DNA of 7,562 nucleotides from an uncultured Collinsella sp. (GCA_902464645.1 CABQKL010000086.1:1-7562), one strand, 5' to 3'; positions 1 through 6,060 are shown, counted from the stretch's first letter. The notes: generated by a model not told the origin, from the letters alone. Translations and numbers: made by a program.

Positions 1-1416
1 CCGCATGCCACCATCCGTCCGTTCGCGATGACCGAGGACGAGGCTGCCGCCGCGCCCGAGGCTACTCGCACGCTCGACGCCATGGGTCCCAAGGCCAAGG
101 GCATGAAGTTCACCATGGCCGTGTCCCCGCTCGACTGCATGGGCTGCACCAACTGCGTCAAGGTCTGCCCCAAGGGCGCCCTCGAGATGGTTCCCACCGA
201 GCAGGAGATGGACCAGCAGCCCGTTTGGGACTACATGGTCGAGAACGTCTCCGAGAAGAAGGAGCTCATCGCGGCCAACGTCAAGGGCAGCCAGTTTAAG
301 CAGCCCTACCTGGAGTTCTCCGGCTCCTGCGCCGGCTGCGCCGAGACCGCCTATGCACGTCTGGTGACCCAGGTCGCCGGCGACCGTATGTTCATCTCCA
401 ACGCCACCGGCTGCTCCTCCATTTGGGGCAACCCCGCTGCCACCGCTCCTTACTGCAAGGACAAGGACGGTCACGGCCCGGCGTGGAACAACTCCCTGTT
501 CGAGGACAATGCCGAGCACGGTCTGGGCATGGCCGTCGGTTACGAGGCCGTTCAGCGCAAGCTGATCGCCGCTACCCAGGAGATCATCGCCGCTGACGGT
601 CCGTCCGATGAGCTCAAGGCCGCCGGCCAGGCTTGGCTCGACTCCGTCAACGATGTCGAGGCTTCCAAGACCGCTGCCGCTGCCTACGTTGCCGAGCTCG
701 AGAAGTGCGGCTGCGATGCTTCCAAGGCGATCCTCGCCGACAAGGCCTACCTCACCAAGAAGTCCTTCTGGGTCTTCGGTGGCGACGGTTGGGCCTACGA
801 CATCGGCTTCGGTGGCCTGGACCACGTCCTGGCTTCCGGCCACAATATCAACGTCTTCGTCTTCGACACCGAGGTTTACTCCAACACCGGTGGTCAGGCC
901 TCCAAGGCCTCGAACCTGGGCCAGGTCGCTCAGTTCGCCGCTGCCGGTAAGGTGACCAAGAAGAAGTCCCTGGCCGAGATTGCCATGAGCTACGGCTACG
1001 TCTATGTGGCGCAGGTCGCCATGGGCGCCAACCCGGCTCAGACCCTCAAGGCCATCCACGAGGCCGAGGCCTACGACGGCCCGTCCCTCATCATCGGCTA
1101 CAGCCCCTGCGAGATGCACTCCATCAAGAAGGGCGGCATGCAGAACTGCCAGGCCGAGATGAAGAAGGCTGTCGAGTGCGGTTACTGGAACCTCTTCCGC
1201 TTCAACCCCGAGGCTGCTGCCGGCAAGAAGTTCTCGCTCGATTCCAAGGAGCCCGCGGGCGGTTATCAGGAGTTCCTGATGAACGAGGCCCGTTACGCTT
1301 CGCTGACGCGTTCCTTCCCCGAGCGCGCCGAGGAGCTCTTCAAGGAGAACGAGCAGGCTGCCATGGACCGCTACGCTCACCTGCTGAAGCTCAAGACGGT
1401 GTACAACGAGGCCTAG
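1..1416 (+). CDS. nifJ: Pyruvate:ferredoxin (flavodoxin) oxidoreductase, C-terminal 471 residues (5' end outside window)
   Basis: This cytoplasmic enzyme oxidatively decarboxylates pyruvate with CoA to acetyl-CoA and CO2, reducing ferredoxin or flavodoxin. The frame is open from base 1, and the first residues (PHATIRPF) are those that normally follow the last CP of the first ferredoxin-type cluster, so roughly 700 N-terminal residues lie outside; the family is usually near 1,170-1,200 aa. Visible, in window residues: second [4Fe-4S] motif CMGCTNCVKVCP (Cys 46, 49, 52, 56); proximal-cluster cysteines in SCAGC (110, 113), ATGCSS (138) and YSPCEMHS (370); and the TPP/Mg site starting GGDGWAYDIG (about 260) and running to DTEVYSNTGGQ (about 289-299). 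The protein ends about 100 residues after Cys370, so it seems to lack the extra C-terminal domain of the Desulfovibrio enzyme. Codon bias is strong, as expected for a highly expressed gene. The terminator at 1468-1510 closes the unit. The internal ATG at 28 is not the start. Confidence 0.97.
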   Translation, partial: PHATIRPFAMTEDEAAAAPEATRTLDAMGPKAKGMKFTMAVSPLDCMGCTNCVKVCPKGALEMVPTEQEMDQQPVWDYMVENVSEKKELIAANVKGSQFKQPYLEFSGSCAGCAETAYARLVTQVAGDRMFISNATGCSSIWGNPAATAPYCKDKDGHGPAWNNSLFEDNAEHGLGMAVGYEAVQRKLIAATQEIIAADGPSDELKAAGQAWLDSVNDVEASKTAAAAYVAELEKCGCDASKAILADKAYLTKKSFWVFGGDGWAYDIGFGGLDHVLASGHNINVFVFDTEVYSNTGGQASKASNLGQVAQFAAAGKVTKKKSLAEIAMSYGYVYVAQVAMGANPAQTLKAIHEAEAYDGPSLIIGYSPCEMHSIKKGGMQNCQAEMKKAVECGYWNLFRFNPEAAAGKKFSLDSKEPAGGYQEFLMNEARYASLTRSFPERAEELFKENEQAAMDRYAHLLKLKTVYNEA

Positions 1417-1426
1417 GTCTCCCACC

Positions 1427-1551
1427 GCAGGATCTGAGGGCTAACCTTCGCGGACGTCCTCGGACATGAAAGAACCCCCGCTGCGCACTACGTGCGGCGG
1501 GGGTTCTTTCGTCCTGCGGAGTGTCCGCGAAGGTTAGCCCTCAGATCCTGC
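1427..1551. repeat. Perfect 29-bp inverted repeat enclosing the nifJ terminator
   Basis: The arms are 1427-1455 and 1523-1551 and are exact reverse complements over 29 bp. The left arm begins GCAGGATCTGAGGG and the right arm ends CCCTCAGATCCTGC. The 67 bp between them hold the terminator hairpin at 1468-1510, so a read-through RNA could fold into one long two-part rod. The left arm starts 11 nt after the nifJ stop codon. A simple intrinsic terminator does not need these outer arms. No target-site duplication is visible at the edges. It could be a small mobile or dispersed palindromic element, an inverted duplication, or a read-through RNA structure. Confidence 0.85.
1468..1510 (+). terminator. 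Rho-independent terminator after nifJ
   Basis: The left arm GAAAGAACCCCCGC (1468-1481) pairs perfectly with 1497-1510. After a 2-nt bulge (1482-1483), a second stem CGCAC/GTGCG (1484-1488/1492-1496) closes on a 3-nt loop. The 3' side of the stem is U-rich (TTCTTTC), giving the release tract. The A-rich 5' side makes the hairpin nearly symmetrical, so it could also act on transcripts arriving from the right. Confidence 0.85.
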
Positions 1552-1986
1552 TACGACTACGTCTTCGGATTGCGTGGCTGAATGAAGGACGTGGCTGAGG
1601 GGGCCTTTGGTCCCTTTCGCTGTTTCGCGGCTTTGCCGCGAAACCTCGCGCCACTTTGGGGGTGGATGGGGGGCGTGGCCGTTGCTGCCTTCTATCCCCG
1701 TGCTTTGGGGCTGGCTGTCTTTTTGGAGCTCATCTATATTCCTTATGCTGGATGAAAAACGCCATGTTATTGCAGGGCTGCATACTCGTCCAATAAGTGC
1801 ATAGAATCTCGTATAGTGCGAGTAAGATATTACGCTGCCTGTTTTGTGTTTAGCAAAGATACAGTTTGCATAATCTGGTCTAATCCCTGCTCTATTAAAA
1901 TAAAGTCGCACGTAAATGGCGTAAACATATCTGAGCTGGGGTTCTGTACGCTGAGCGGATAAAAACGACCGTTCACCGTTCAACTA

Positions 1987-2015
1987 TTTTCAAAATGAAT
2001 AAAATGAGCGATAAA
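1987..2015 (+). promoter_or_regulatory. Weak candidate promoter for arcC
   Basis: TTTTCA (1987-1992) and GATAAA (2010-2015) are 17 nt apart, each matching 4 of 6 bases of the sigma-70-type consensus. They lie in the AT-rich stretch about 90 bp upstream of the arcC start. Other -10-like hexamers nearby (TATAAA at 2021-2026) have no good -35 partner. This is one possible reading, not a firm call. Confidence 0.2.
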
Positions 2016-2028
2016 GAGAATATAAACC

Positions 2029-2066
2029 TTAATAAATTCGCGTATTGCACGGACGCGGGTTATTAA
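2029..2066 (+). promoter_or_regulatory. Interrupted dyad in the arcC leader
   Basis: TTAATAA (2029-2035) is the exact reverse complement of TTATTAA (2060-2066). Inside it, CGCGT (2039-2043) pairs with ACGCG (2053-2057), with small internal loops of 3 and 2 nt and a 9-nt apical loop. The element ends 21 nt before the arcC ribosome-binding site. It could be an operator for a dimeric regulator or a leader hairpin. I do not recognise it as a known box. Confidence 0.4.
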
Positions 2067-2087
2067 TGGGTTGTAGGCCTTTTACAG

Positions 2088-2093
2088 AAAGGA
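2088..2093 (+). promoter_or_regulatory. Ribosome-binding site setting the arcC start
   Basis: AAAGGA lies 8 nt before ATG 2102. An in-frame upstream TTG at 2045 would add 19 residues that look nothing like the family N-terminus and has no comparable site, so 2102 is preferred. Confidence 0.8.
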
Positions 2094-2101
2094 TTCCAGC
2101 A

Positions 2102-3064
2102 ATGTCTAAGCCTCTTGGCAAGCCCGATCGTATTGTCGTCGCCCTTGGCGGCAACGCCCTCGGCAACAACCCCGTTGAGCAGATCGAGGCCGTGAGCAAC
2201 ACCGCTCACGCCCTTCTCGGCCTGATTGAGCAGGGTAACGAAATCATCATCACCCACGGCAACGGTCCGCAGGTCGGCATGATCCAGAACGCCTTCGCCG
2301 CTGCCCACGACGCCATCGGCACCCCCGAGATGCCGCTGCCCGAGTGCGGCGCCATGTCCCAGGGCTACATTGGTTATCACCTGCAGCAGGGCATCGGCCG
2401 CGAGATGCACAAGCGCTATAAGCGTTGGCACGCCGCCACCGTCGTCACCCAGATCGAGTGCGACCCGGATGATCCCGCGTTCAAGAACCCGACTAAGCCG
2501 ATCGGCCCCTTCTATACTGAGGAGCAGGCCAAGGAGTTCATGGCCGAGGATCCCTCCAAGGTCTTCGTCGAGGATTCCGGCCGCGGCTGGCGTCGCGTCG
2601 TCGCTTCCCCCGATCCCAAGAAGATCGTCGAGGCTGACTCCATCCTCAACCTGCTCGACAACGAGTTCATCGTCATCGCCTGCGGTGGCGGCGGCATCCC
2701 CGTCGTCCGCGACTACGAGAACAAGGGCTGCTACAAGGGCGTTCCCGCCGTCATCGACAAGGACCTGGGCGGCGAGCTGCTGGCCGAGGACTGCGATGCC
2801 GACGTTCTGTTCCTGTTGACCGCCGTTGAGCATGTCGCCATCAACTTTGGCAAGCCCAACCAGGAGGAGCTCGAGGAGCTCACCGCCGACGAGGCCGAGC
2901 GTCTGGCCGATGAGGGTCAGTTCGGCAAGGGTTCCATGGAGCCCAAGGTCCGCGCTGCCATCAAGTTCGCCCGTTCCCGCAAGGGCCGCACCTGCATCAT
3001 CGGCGCTCTGGACAAGGCCGCCGAGACCATGGCCGGCCTCTCCGGTACCCGCATCCACGAGTAG
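2102..3064 (+). CDS. arcC: Carbamate kinase
   Basis: This cytoplasmic amino-acid-kinase-family enzyme makes ATP and carbamate (which decays to NH3 and CO2) from carbamoyl phosphate and ADP, the last step of arginine deiminase-type or ureide catabolism. The protein is 320 aa, close to the usual ~310. Family motifs in order: ALGGNAL (14-20), THGNGPQVG (51-59), MSQGYIGY (85-92), NPTKPIGPFY (129-138), GRGWRRVVASPDP (160-172), CGGGGIPV (194-201), VIDKDLGGELLA (217-228), LTAVEHVAINFGKP (239-252) and FGKGSMEPKV (274-283). No key motif is missing. It stands alone: a 550-bp gap lies before it and a terminator after it, and no arginine deiminase or ornithine carbamoyltransferase gene is in the window. 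The source of carbamoyl phosphate is therefore unknown from here. Codon bias is strong, suggesting high expression. Confidence 0.97.
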   Translation: MSKPLGKPDRIVVALGGNALGNNPVEQIEAVSNTAHALLGLIEQGNEIIITHGNGPQVGMIQNAFAAAHDAIGTPEMPLPECGAMSQGYIGYHLQQGIGREMHKRYKRWHAATVVTQIECDPDDPAFKNPTKPIGPFYTEEQAKEFMAEDPSKVFVEDSGRGWRRVVASPDPKKIVEADSILNLLDNEFIVIACGGGGIPVVRDYENKGCYKGVPAVIDKDLGGELLAEDCDADVLFLLTAVEHVAINFGKPNQEELEELTADEAERLADEGQFGKGSMEPKVRAAIKFARSRKGRTCIIGALDKAAETMAGLSGTRIHE

Positions 3065-3086
3065 TCTCTACTCTGTTGCATCTCTC

Positions 3087-3110
3087 GTGGGCGCCAGGCA
3101 AAGCGCCCAC
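3087..3110 (+). other. Hairpin in the arcC 3' untranslated region
   Basis: GTGGGCGC (3087-3094) and GCGCCCAC (3103-3110) form a perfect 8-bp stem with an 8-nt loop. No U-run follows, so it is not itself a terminator. It precedes the real terminator by about 20 nt and may protect the mRNA 3' end. Confidence 0.5.
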
Positions 3111-3129
3111 AAACTAGCCTCTCTTCATG

Positions 3130-3162
3130 AGCCCCGCAGTCCGCTCCGACTGCGGGGCTTTT
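3130..3162 (+). terminator. Rho-independent terminator after arcC
   Basis: AGCCCCGCAGTC (3130-3141) and GACTGCGGGGCT (3148-3159) form a perfect 12-bp stem with a 6-nt loop, followed by TTT as the end of a TTTT run (3159-3162). This is a textbook intrinsic terminator, about 65 nt after the arcC stop. Confidence 0.92.
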
Positions 3163-3171
3163 GCTATTCAC

Positions 3172-3256
3172 CTAGTCATTGGGGACGTTCTTAAATGACT
3201 AGTCAAACATGAGCGTCCCCAATGACCACTCATTTAAGTCTGTCCCCAATGACTAG
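3172..3256. repeat. REP-like palindromic element between arcC and the convergent peptidase gene
   Basis: The outer arms are a perfect 15-bp inverted repeat, CTAGTCATTGGGGAC (3172-3186) against 3242-3256. After a 3x3-nt internal loop the stem continues for 9 bp (CTTAAATGA 3190-3198 / TCATTTAAG 3230-3238). A third copy of the core, GTCCCCAATGAC, lies in the central part at 3215-3226 in the same orientation as the right arm. A perfect 10-bp palindrome, TGACTAGTCA, is at 3196-3205. This structure resembles REP/BIME-type elements mobilised in trans by Y1 (RAYT) transposases; no such transposase is in the window. The right edge overlaps the stop codon (3253-3255) of the minus-strand peptidase gene. 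Confidence 0.75.
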
Positions 3257-4254
3257 TAGTAGGCCCACATGGCTTCGACTTCGTTGAGGACCTCTACGAC
3301 GCCCCAGCGGCGGGCGCTGCGGCTGGCCGAGTTGGGGTCGTAGACGCCAATCTGGTTGGCGTCGTCGATGCCGTAGAGCACGATGTAGTGGCCTACGTTG
3401 GTAAACGTACCGGGGCGCACTGCGGCGATGACGGGCACACCCGAGCGAAGTGCTTGGGTAATCGATTCGCGATCGTTATAGAGCTGTGTTCCGTTGAGCC
3501 CCAGCTGCCATGCACCGCCTGTCATAAACGACCACTCGGTGGCACCAGTGGGGGCGTAGTTGCCGGCTTCGGCCAGTGCGCATATATCGACCGGCGTCTT
3601 ATCGGTGTGGCCGGTCTTAAAGATATAGACCATGGTGAGGCAAGTGGGACCGCAAGCGTTTTCGCGAATAGTGCCACCGGCATAGGGCAGCTCCGACCAT
3701 GCGGGGTCAATTTGGTAGATGTGGGGCATGGTGCCGGCCTGCCATTGCGAGCGTGGGGTCGAGAACGCAAAGGAGTAACCGGGCGCGACGGGAGCTTTAA
3801 GCAGCTTGTCCTCGACGGTGGGCTCAAGACCGGCTGATCCGTGGGAGATACAGGATCCCAAAAACACAAAGACGAGGCAGGCGGCGATGGAGCAAAGCGC
3901 AAGGCGTAGGCGGCGGGCCGGAAGCGCGTGGCTTGTGGTGTGCGACGCGGGGTGAGGGGCGGAATTGCCGCGATCGCGTTGAGGTCGCGAAAAGGAGCGC
4001 TTGACGTAGTAGTCGGTCTTACGGCGATCGTAGCGGCGTGGCTGCGATGTGTCGGTCTGGCGTTGGCGTGTGCTCGTACTCACGCGGTCTGACTGCTGCA
4101 CGGTACGGCTTTGTTGCCGCGAAGAAGCCCCGGGCTGCTCTTGGGGGCGCTGCGGGTTGTCGTTGTCGGAGGTGCTTCTGGGCGTTGGCGTGGTGCGGCC
4201 GGCAAGGCGCACGCTTTGTGGCCGTTGGTCGCCGTCATTGTATCCGTATGCCAT
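3253..4254 (-). CDS. Membrane-anchored C39-like (papain-fold) cysteine peptidase
   Basis: The protein is 333 aa. Residues 1-115 are low-complexity, rich in Arg, Gln, Ser, Thr and Pro, and likely disordered. A single hydrophobic segment (about 116-134, LRLALCSIAACLVFVFLGS) with arginines just before it predicts N-in, C-out topology. The outside domain carries the C39-like signature: Gln181 in QIDPAWSELPY (oxyanion hole), Cys201 in ENACGPTC (nucleophile), His289 in NVGHYIVLYG and Asp306 in VYDPNS. All expected catalytic residues are present, so it is probably active on peptides at the cell surface; the substrate is unknown. The domain resembles the stand-alone Peptidase_C39_2 type, and no ABC transporter part is present. 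Codon use is less biased than in its neighbours, with more A- and T-ending codons, suggesting low expression. It is transcribed alone, convergent to arcC. Confidence 0.85.
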   Translation of the reverse strand: MAYGYNDGDQRPQSVRLAGRTTPTPRSTSDNDNPQRPQEQPGASSRQQSRTVQQSDRVSTSTRQRQTDTSQPRRYDRRKTDYYVKRSFSRPQRDRGNSAPHPASHTTSHALPARRLRLALCSIAACLVFVFLGSCISHGSAGLEPTVEDKLLKAPVAPGYSFAFSTPRSQWQAGTMPHIYQIDPAWSELPYAGGTIRENACGPTCLTMVYIFKTGHTDKTPVDICALAEAGNYAPTGATEWSFMTGGAWQLGLNGTQLYNDRESITQALRSGVPVIAAVRPGTFTNVGHYIVLYGIDDANQIGVYDPNSASRSARRWGVVEVLNEVEAMWAYY

Positions 4255-4260
4255 TCGAAT

Positions 4261-4266
4261 CACCTT
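4261..4266 (-). promoter_or_regulatory. Ribosome-binding site setting the peptidase start
   Basis: On the minus strand AAGGTG (4266-4261) lies 6 nt before ATG 4254. The alternative in-frame start GTG at 4263 overlaps this site and has no Shine-Dalgarno of its own, so the ATG is preferred and the protein loses three residues (GTG-Ile-Arg). Confidence 0.6.
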
Positions 4267-4571
4267 GCCTCATGTGTAACTTGTCTATCCTACATAAAAA
4301 GATGCACGACACATGGGCATGTGCGCCAAAAGCCTGACAAATGGTATGAACGTTGCCGCGCCGCGCGCCAAGCGTCACGGCAACAGGTATTCAAAAGCAG
4401 ACAAGATGAAAGCGTCCAAGACGAATGACGTCTCCCGCCGTTCGTCCCAAAAACGGCGCCGCTCGTTTTGCAGTTCTGCCATCGGTCGAGCTGCAAGCGG
4501 CGCTGCTGTGCCAAGGCCGTATCTTAAAGCCACGGAATAAAAGCGCGCGGCAAAACGGACCGCGCAAGGGG

Positions 4572-4588
4572 TGACGCCAAGGGCGTCA
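4572..4588 (+). promoter_or_regulatory. Hairpin just upstream of the permease ribosome-binding site
   Basis: TGACGCC and GGCGTCA form a perfect 7-bp stem with a 3-nt loop, followed by AAAAA. It ends 6 nt before the AAAGGAGG site (4595-4602). Its position would let it affect ribosome access or mRNA 5' stability. That role is inferred from position only. Confidence 0.4.
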
Positions 4589-4608
4589 AAAAGGAAAGGA
4601 GGGGAACA

Positions 4609-6060
4609 ATGGCGGACAAGAACGCAGAAGTTGCAGTCGAGGATAACGGCGGCATGAAGAAAACGCTTTCGCTCTGGAACTTCTTCACCATCGGTTTCGG
4701 TGCCATCATCGGTACCGGTTGGGTTCTGCAGGTCGGCGACTGGATGGTCGTGGGCGGCGGTCCCGTTCCCGCTATGATCGCATTCCTCTTGGGTGCAATC
4801 TTCCTCGTGCCCGTCGGAGCTGTTTTCGGTGAGCTCACGGCTGCTATCCCCATCTCGGGTGGCATCGTCGAGTATGTCGATCGTAGCTTTGGCCGTACGC
4901 TGAGCTACATCACCGGTTGGCTCCTGGCCCTGGGCAACGGCATCCTGTGCCCGTGGGAGGCCATCGCCATTTCGACCCTCGTGTCCGAGATGTTCGGCAG
5001 CCTGCCCGGCCTTGAGTGGCTGCGCGCCGTCAAGCTCTACACCATCCTGGGCGCCGACGTTTACCTGTTCCCGACGCTGATTGCGCTCGGCTTTGCAGTC
5101 TACGTCATCTTCCTCAACTTCCGCGGTGCCAGCTCGGCCGCCAAGCTCCAGGCCTTCCTGACCAAGGCCCTGCTCTGCGGCATGCTGCTCGCCATGGGCG
5201 TCTCGCTGTTCACCGGCTCGCCGGACAATGCCATGCCTGTGTTCTCCCAGGTTGCCGGCGCTGGCGGCGGCAAGGCCGCTACCGAGAGCACCAGCCTGTT
5301 CGCCGGCATCGTGTCGGTCCTGGTTCTGACTCCGTTCTTCTACGCCGGTTTCGACACCATTCCTCAGCAGGCTGAGGAAGCAGCCGAGGGCCTCAACTGG
5401 AACAAGTTCGGCAAGATCATCTCCCTGGCTCTGCTGGCCGCCGGCGGTTTCTACATGGTCTGCATCTACTCGTTCGGCACCATCCTCGACTGGCATGAGT
5501 TTGTTAAGAGCCCGGTTCCCGCGCTTGCCTGCCTCAAGGGCATCAACATGCTCCTGTACCTGGCCATGCTCGTCATCGCCACGCTTGGACCCATGGGCCC
5601 GATGAACTCCTTCTACGGCGCCACGAGCCGCATCATGCTCGCCATGGGCCGCAAGGGCCAGCTGCCCGAGAAATTCGCCGAGGTCGACCCCAAGTCCGGC
5701 GCTCCCAAGCTTGCCTGCGTCGTACTGGGCGTCATCACCGTCATTGGTCCGTTCCTGGGCAAGAACATGCTCATCCCCCTGACCAACGTGTCGGCTCTCG
5801 CCTTCATCTTCTCCTGCGGCATGGTCGCCCTCGCCTGCCTGCGCATGCGCTTCACCGAGCCCGACCTGCCTCGTCCCTACGAGGTACCCGGCGGCAAGTT
5901 TGGCATCGGCCTCGCTATCGCTGCCTGCGCCATCATCATCGGCCTGCTCGTGATTCCGTTCTCTCCCGCCTCCCTCAACATGGTGGAGTGGAGCATCGTG
6001 ATCGGCTGGTTGGCTATTGGCCTGGCCCTCATGGCTTTCACCAATTCCCGCAAAAAGTAA
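4609..6060 (+). CDS. APC-superfamily amino acid permease
   Basis: This 483-aa inner-membrane transporter of the amino acid-polyamine-organocation superfamily has about 12 predicted membrane spans: roughly 22-42, 52-76, 98-127, 151-170, 182-203, 229-249, 267-292, 311-338, 368-385, 388-412, 430-451 and 458-478. Family signs are GFGAIIGTGW in span 1 (29-38; the unwound substrate-binding stretch of the fold), GFDTIPQQAEEA at the end of span 6 (247-258), and the loop MGRKGQLPEKFA after span 8 (346-357). Length and span count are normal. The start is fixed by a strong AAAGGAGG site 6 nt before ATG 4609; Met16 is the less likely alternative. The amidohydrolase follows on the same strand after 131 bp with no U-tailed terminator between, so the permease probably imports that enzyme's substrate or exchanges its product. 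The specific amino acid cannot be read from the sequence. Confidence 0.92.
   Translation: MADKNAEVAVEDNGGMKKTLSLWNFFTIGFGAIIGTGWVLQVGDWMVVGGGPVPAMIAFLLGAIFLVPVGAVFGELTAAIPISGGIVEYVDRSFGRTLSYITGWLLALGNGILCPWEAIAISTLVSEMFGSLPGLEWLRAVKLYTILGADVYLFPTLIALGFAVYVIFLNFRGASSAAKLQAFLTKALLCGMLLAMGVSLFTGSPDNAMPVFSQVAGAGGGKAATESTSLFAGIVSVLVLTPFFYAGFDTIPQQAEEAAEGLNWNKFGKIISLALLAAGGFYMVCIYSFGTILDWHEFVKSPVPALACLKGINMLLYLAMLVIATLGPMGPMNSFYGATSRIMLAMGRKGQLPEKFAEVDPKSGAPKLACVVLGVITVIGPFLGKNMLIPLTNVSALAFIFSCGMVALACLRMRFTEPDLPRPYEVPGGKFGIGLAIAACAIIIGLLVIPFSPASLNMVEWSIVIGWLAIGLALMAFTNSRKK

Larger units (their letters stand above)
1552..2101. other. 550-bp gene-poor region upstream of arcC
   Basis: I find no convincing gene here. 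From 1552 to about 1735 the DNA is GC-rich. It contains a perfect 10-bp hairpin with a TTT loop (1622-1631/1635-1644) and a 9-bp direct repeat CGTGGCTGA (1573-1581, 1590-1598). From about 1736 to 2070 it turns distinctly AT-rich compared with all neighbouring genes. That part holds a tandem 7-bp repeat CCGTTCA (1969-1975, 1976-1982), a weak promoter-like pair (TTTTCA 1987-1992, 17-nt spacer, GATAAA 2010-2015), a TATAAA at 2021-2026 and the dyad at 2029-2066. A long regulated arcC leader, or remnants of a decayed insertion, would both fit. Confidence 0.6.
4255..4608. other. Divergent intergenic region with several hairpins
   Basis: This 354-bp stretch separates the minus-strand peptidase from the permease and must hold promoters for both, though I cannot place either with confidence. 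Visible structures are: a palindrome CACATG-GG-CATGTG (4310-4323); GTTGCCG/CGGCAAC (4352-4358/4378-4384); CGCCGTT/AACGGCG (4436-4442/4452-4458); a 9-bp stem with one wobble (4468-4476/4488-4496); GCGCGG/CCGCGC (4545-4550/4560-4565); and TGACGCC/GGCGTCA (4572-4578/4582-4588). None is followed by a U-run on the plus strand. No riboswitch or T-box family is recognisable from conserved motifs. Confidence 0.5.

Noticed and set aside
1534..1983. Minus-strand open frame of 149 codons upstream of arcC
   Set aside because: It starts with TTG, has no ribosome-binding site, runs through the AT-rich island, the 1622-1644 hairpin and into the 29-bp repeat arm, and shows no recognisable domain.
2063..3058. 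Minus-strand open frame of 331 codons opposite arcC
   Set aside because: It is a composition shadow of carbamate kinase; its translation is a low-complexity run of Gly, Ala, Leu, Val and Asp.
3172..3256. Repeats read as a CRISPR-like array
   Set aside because: The core copies differ in orientation and spacing and form one palindrome. There are no regular spacers and no cas genes.
3847..3858. Lipobox-like LGSC (residues 132-135) in the peptidase
   Set aside because: A lipoprotein signal peptide would start 15-25 residues before the cysteine, but no start codon with a ribosome-binding site exists there; the hydrophobic stretch follows a 115-residue tail. A plain membrane anchor is simpler.
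4313..4540. Small basic 75-residue plus-strand frame before the permease
   Set aside because: It has no ribosome-binding site and no recognisable domain, and it lies across the hairpin-rich leader. Its basic composition fits random GC-rich sequence.
4375..5496. Minus-strand open frame of 373 codons over the permease 5' half and leader
   Set aside because: Its translation is Glu/Gln/Asp/Arg-rich without a domain, opposite a clear 12-TM permease.
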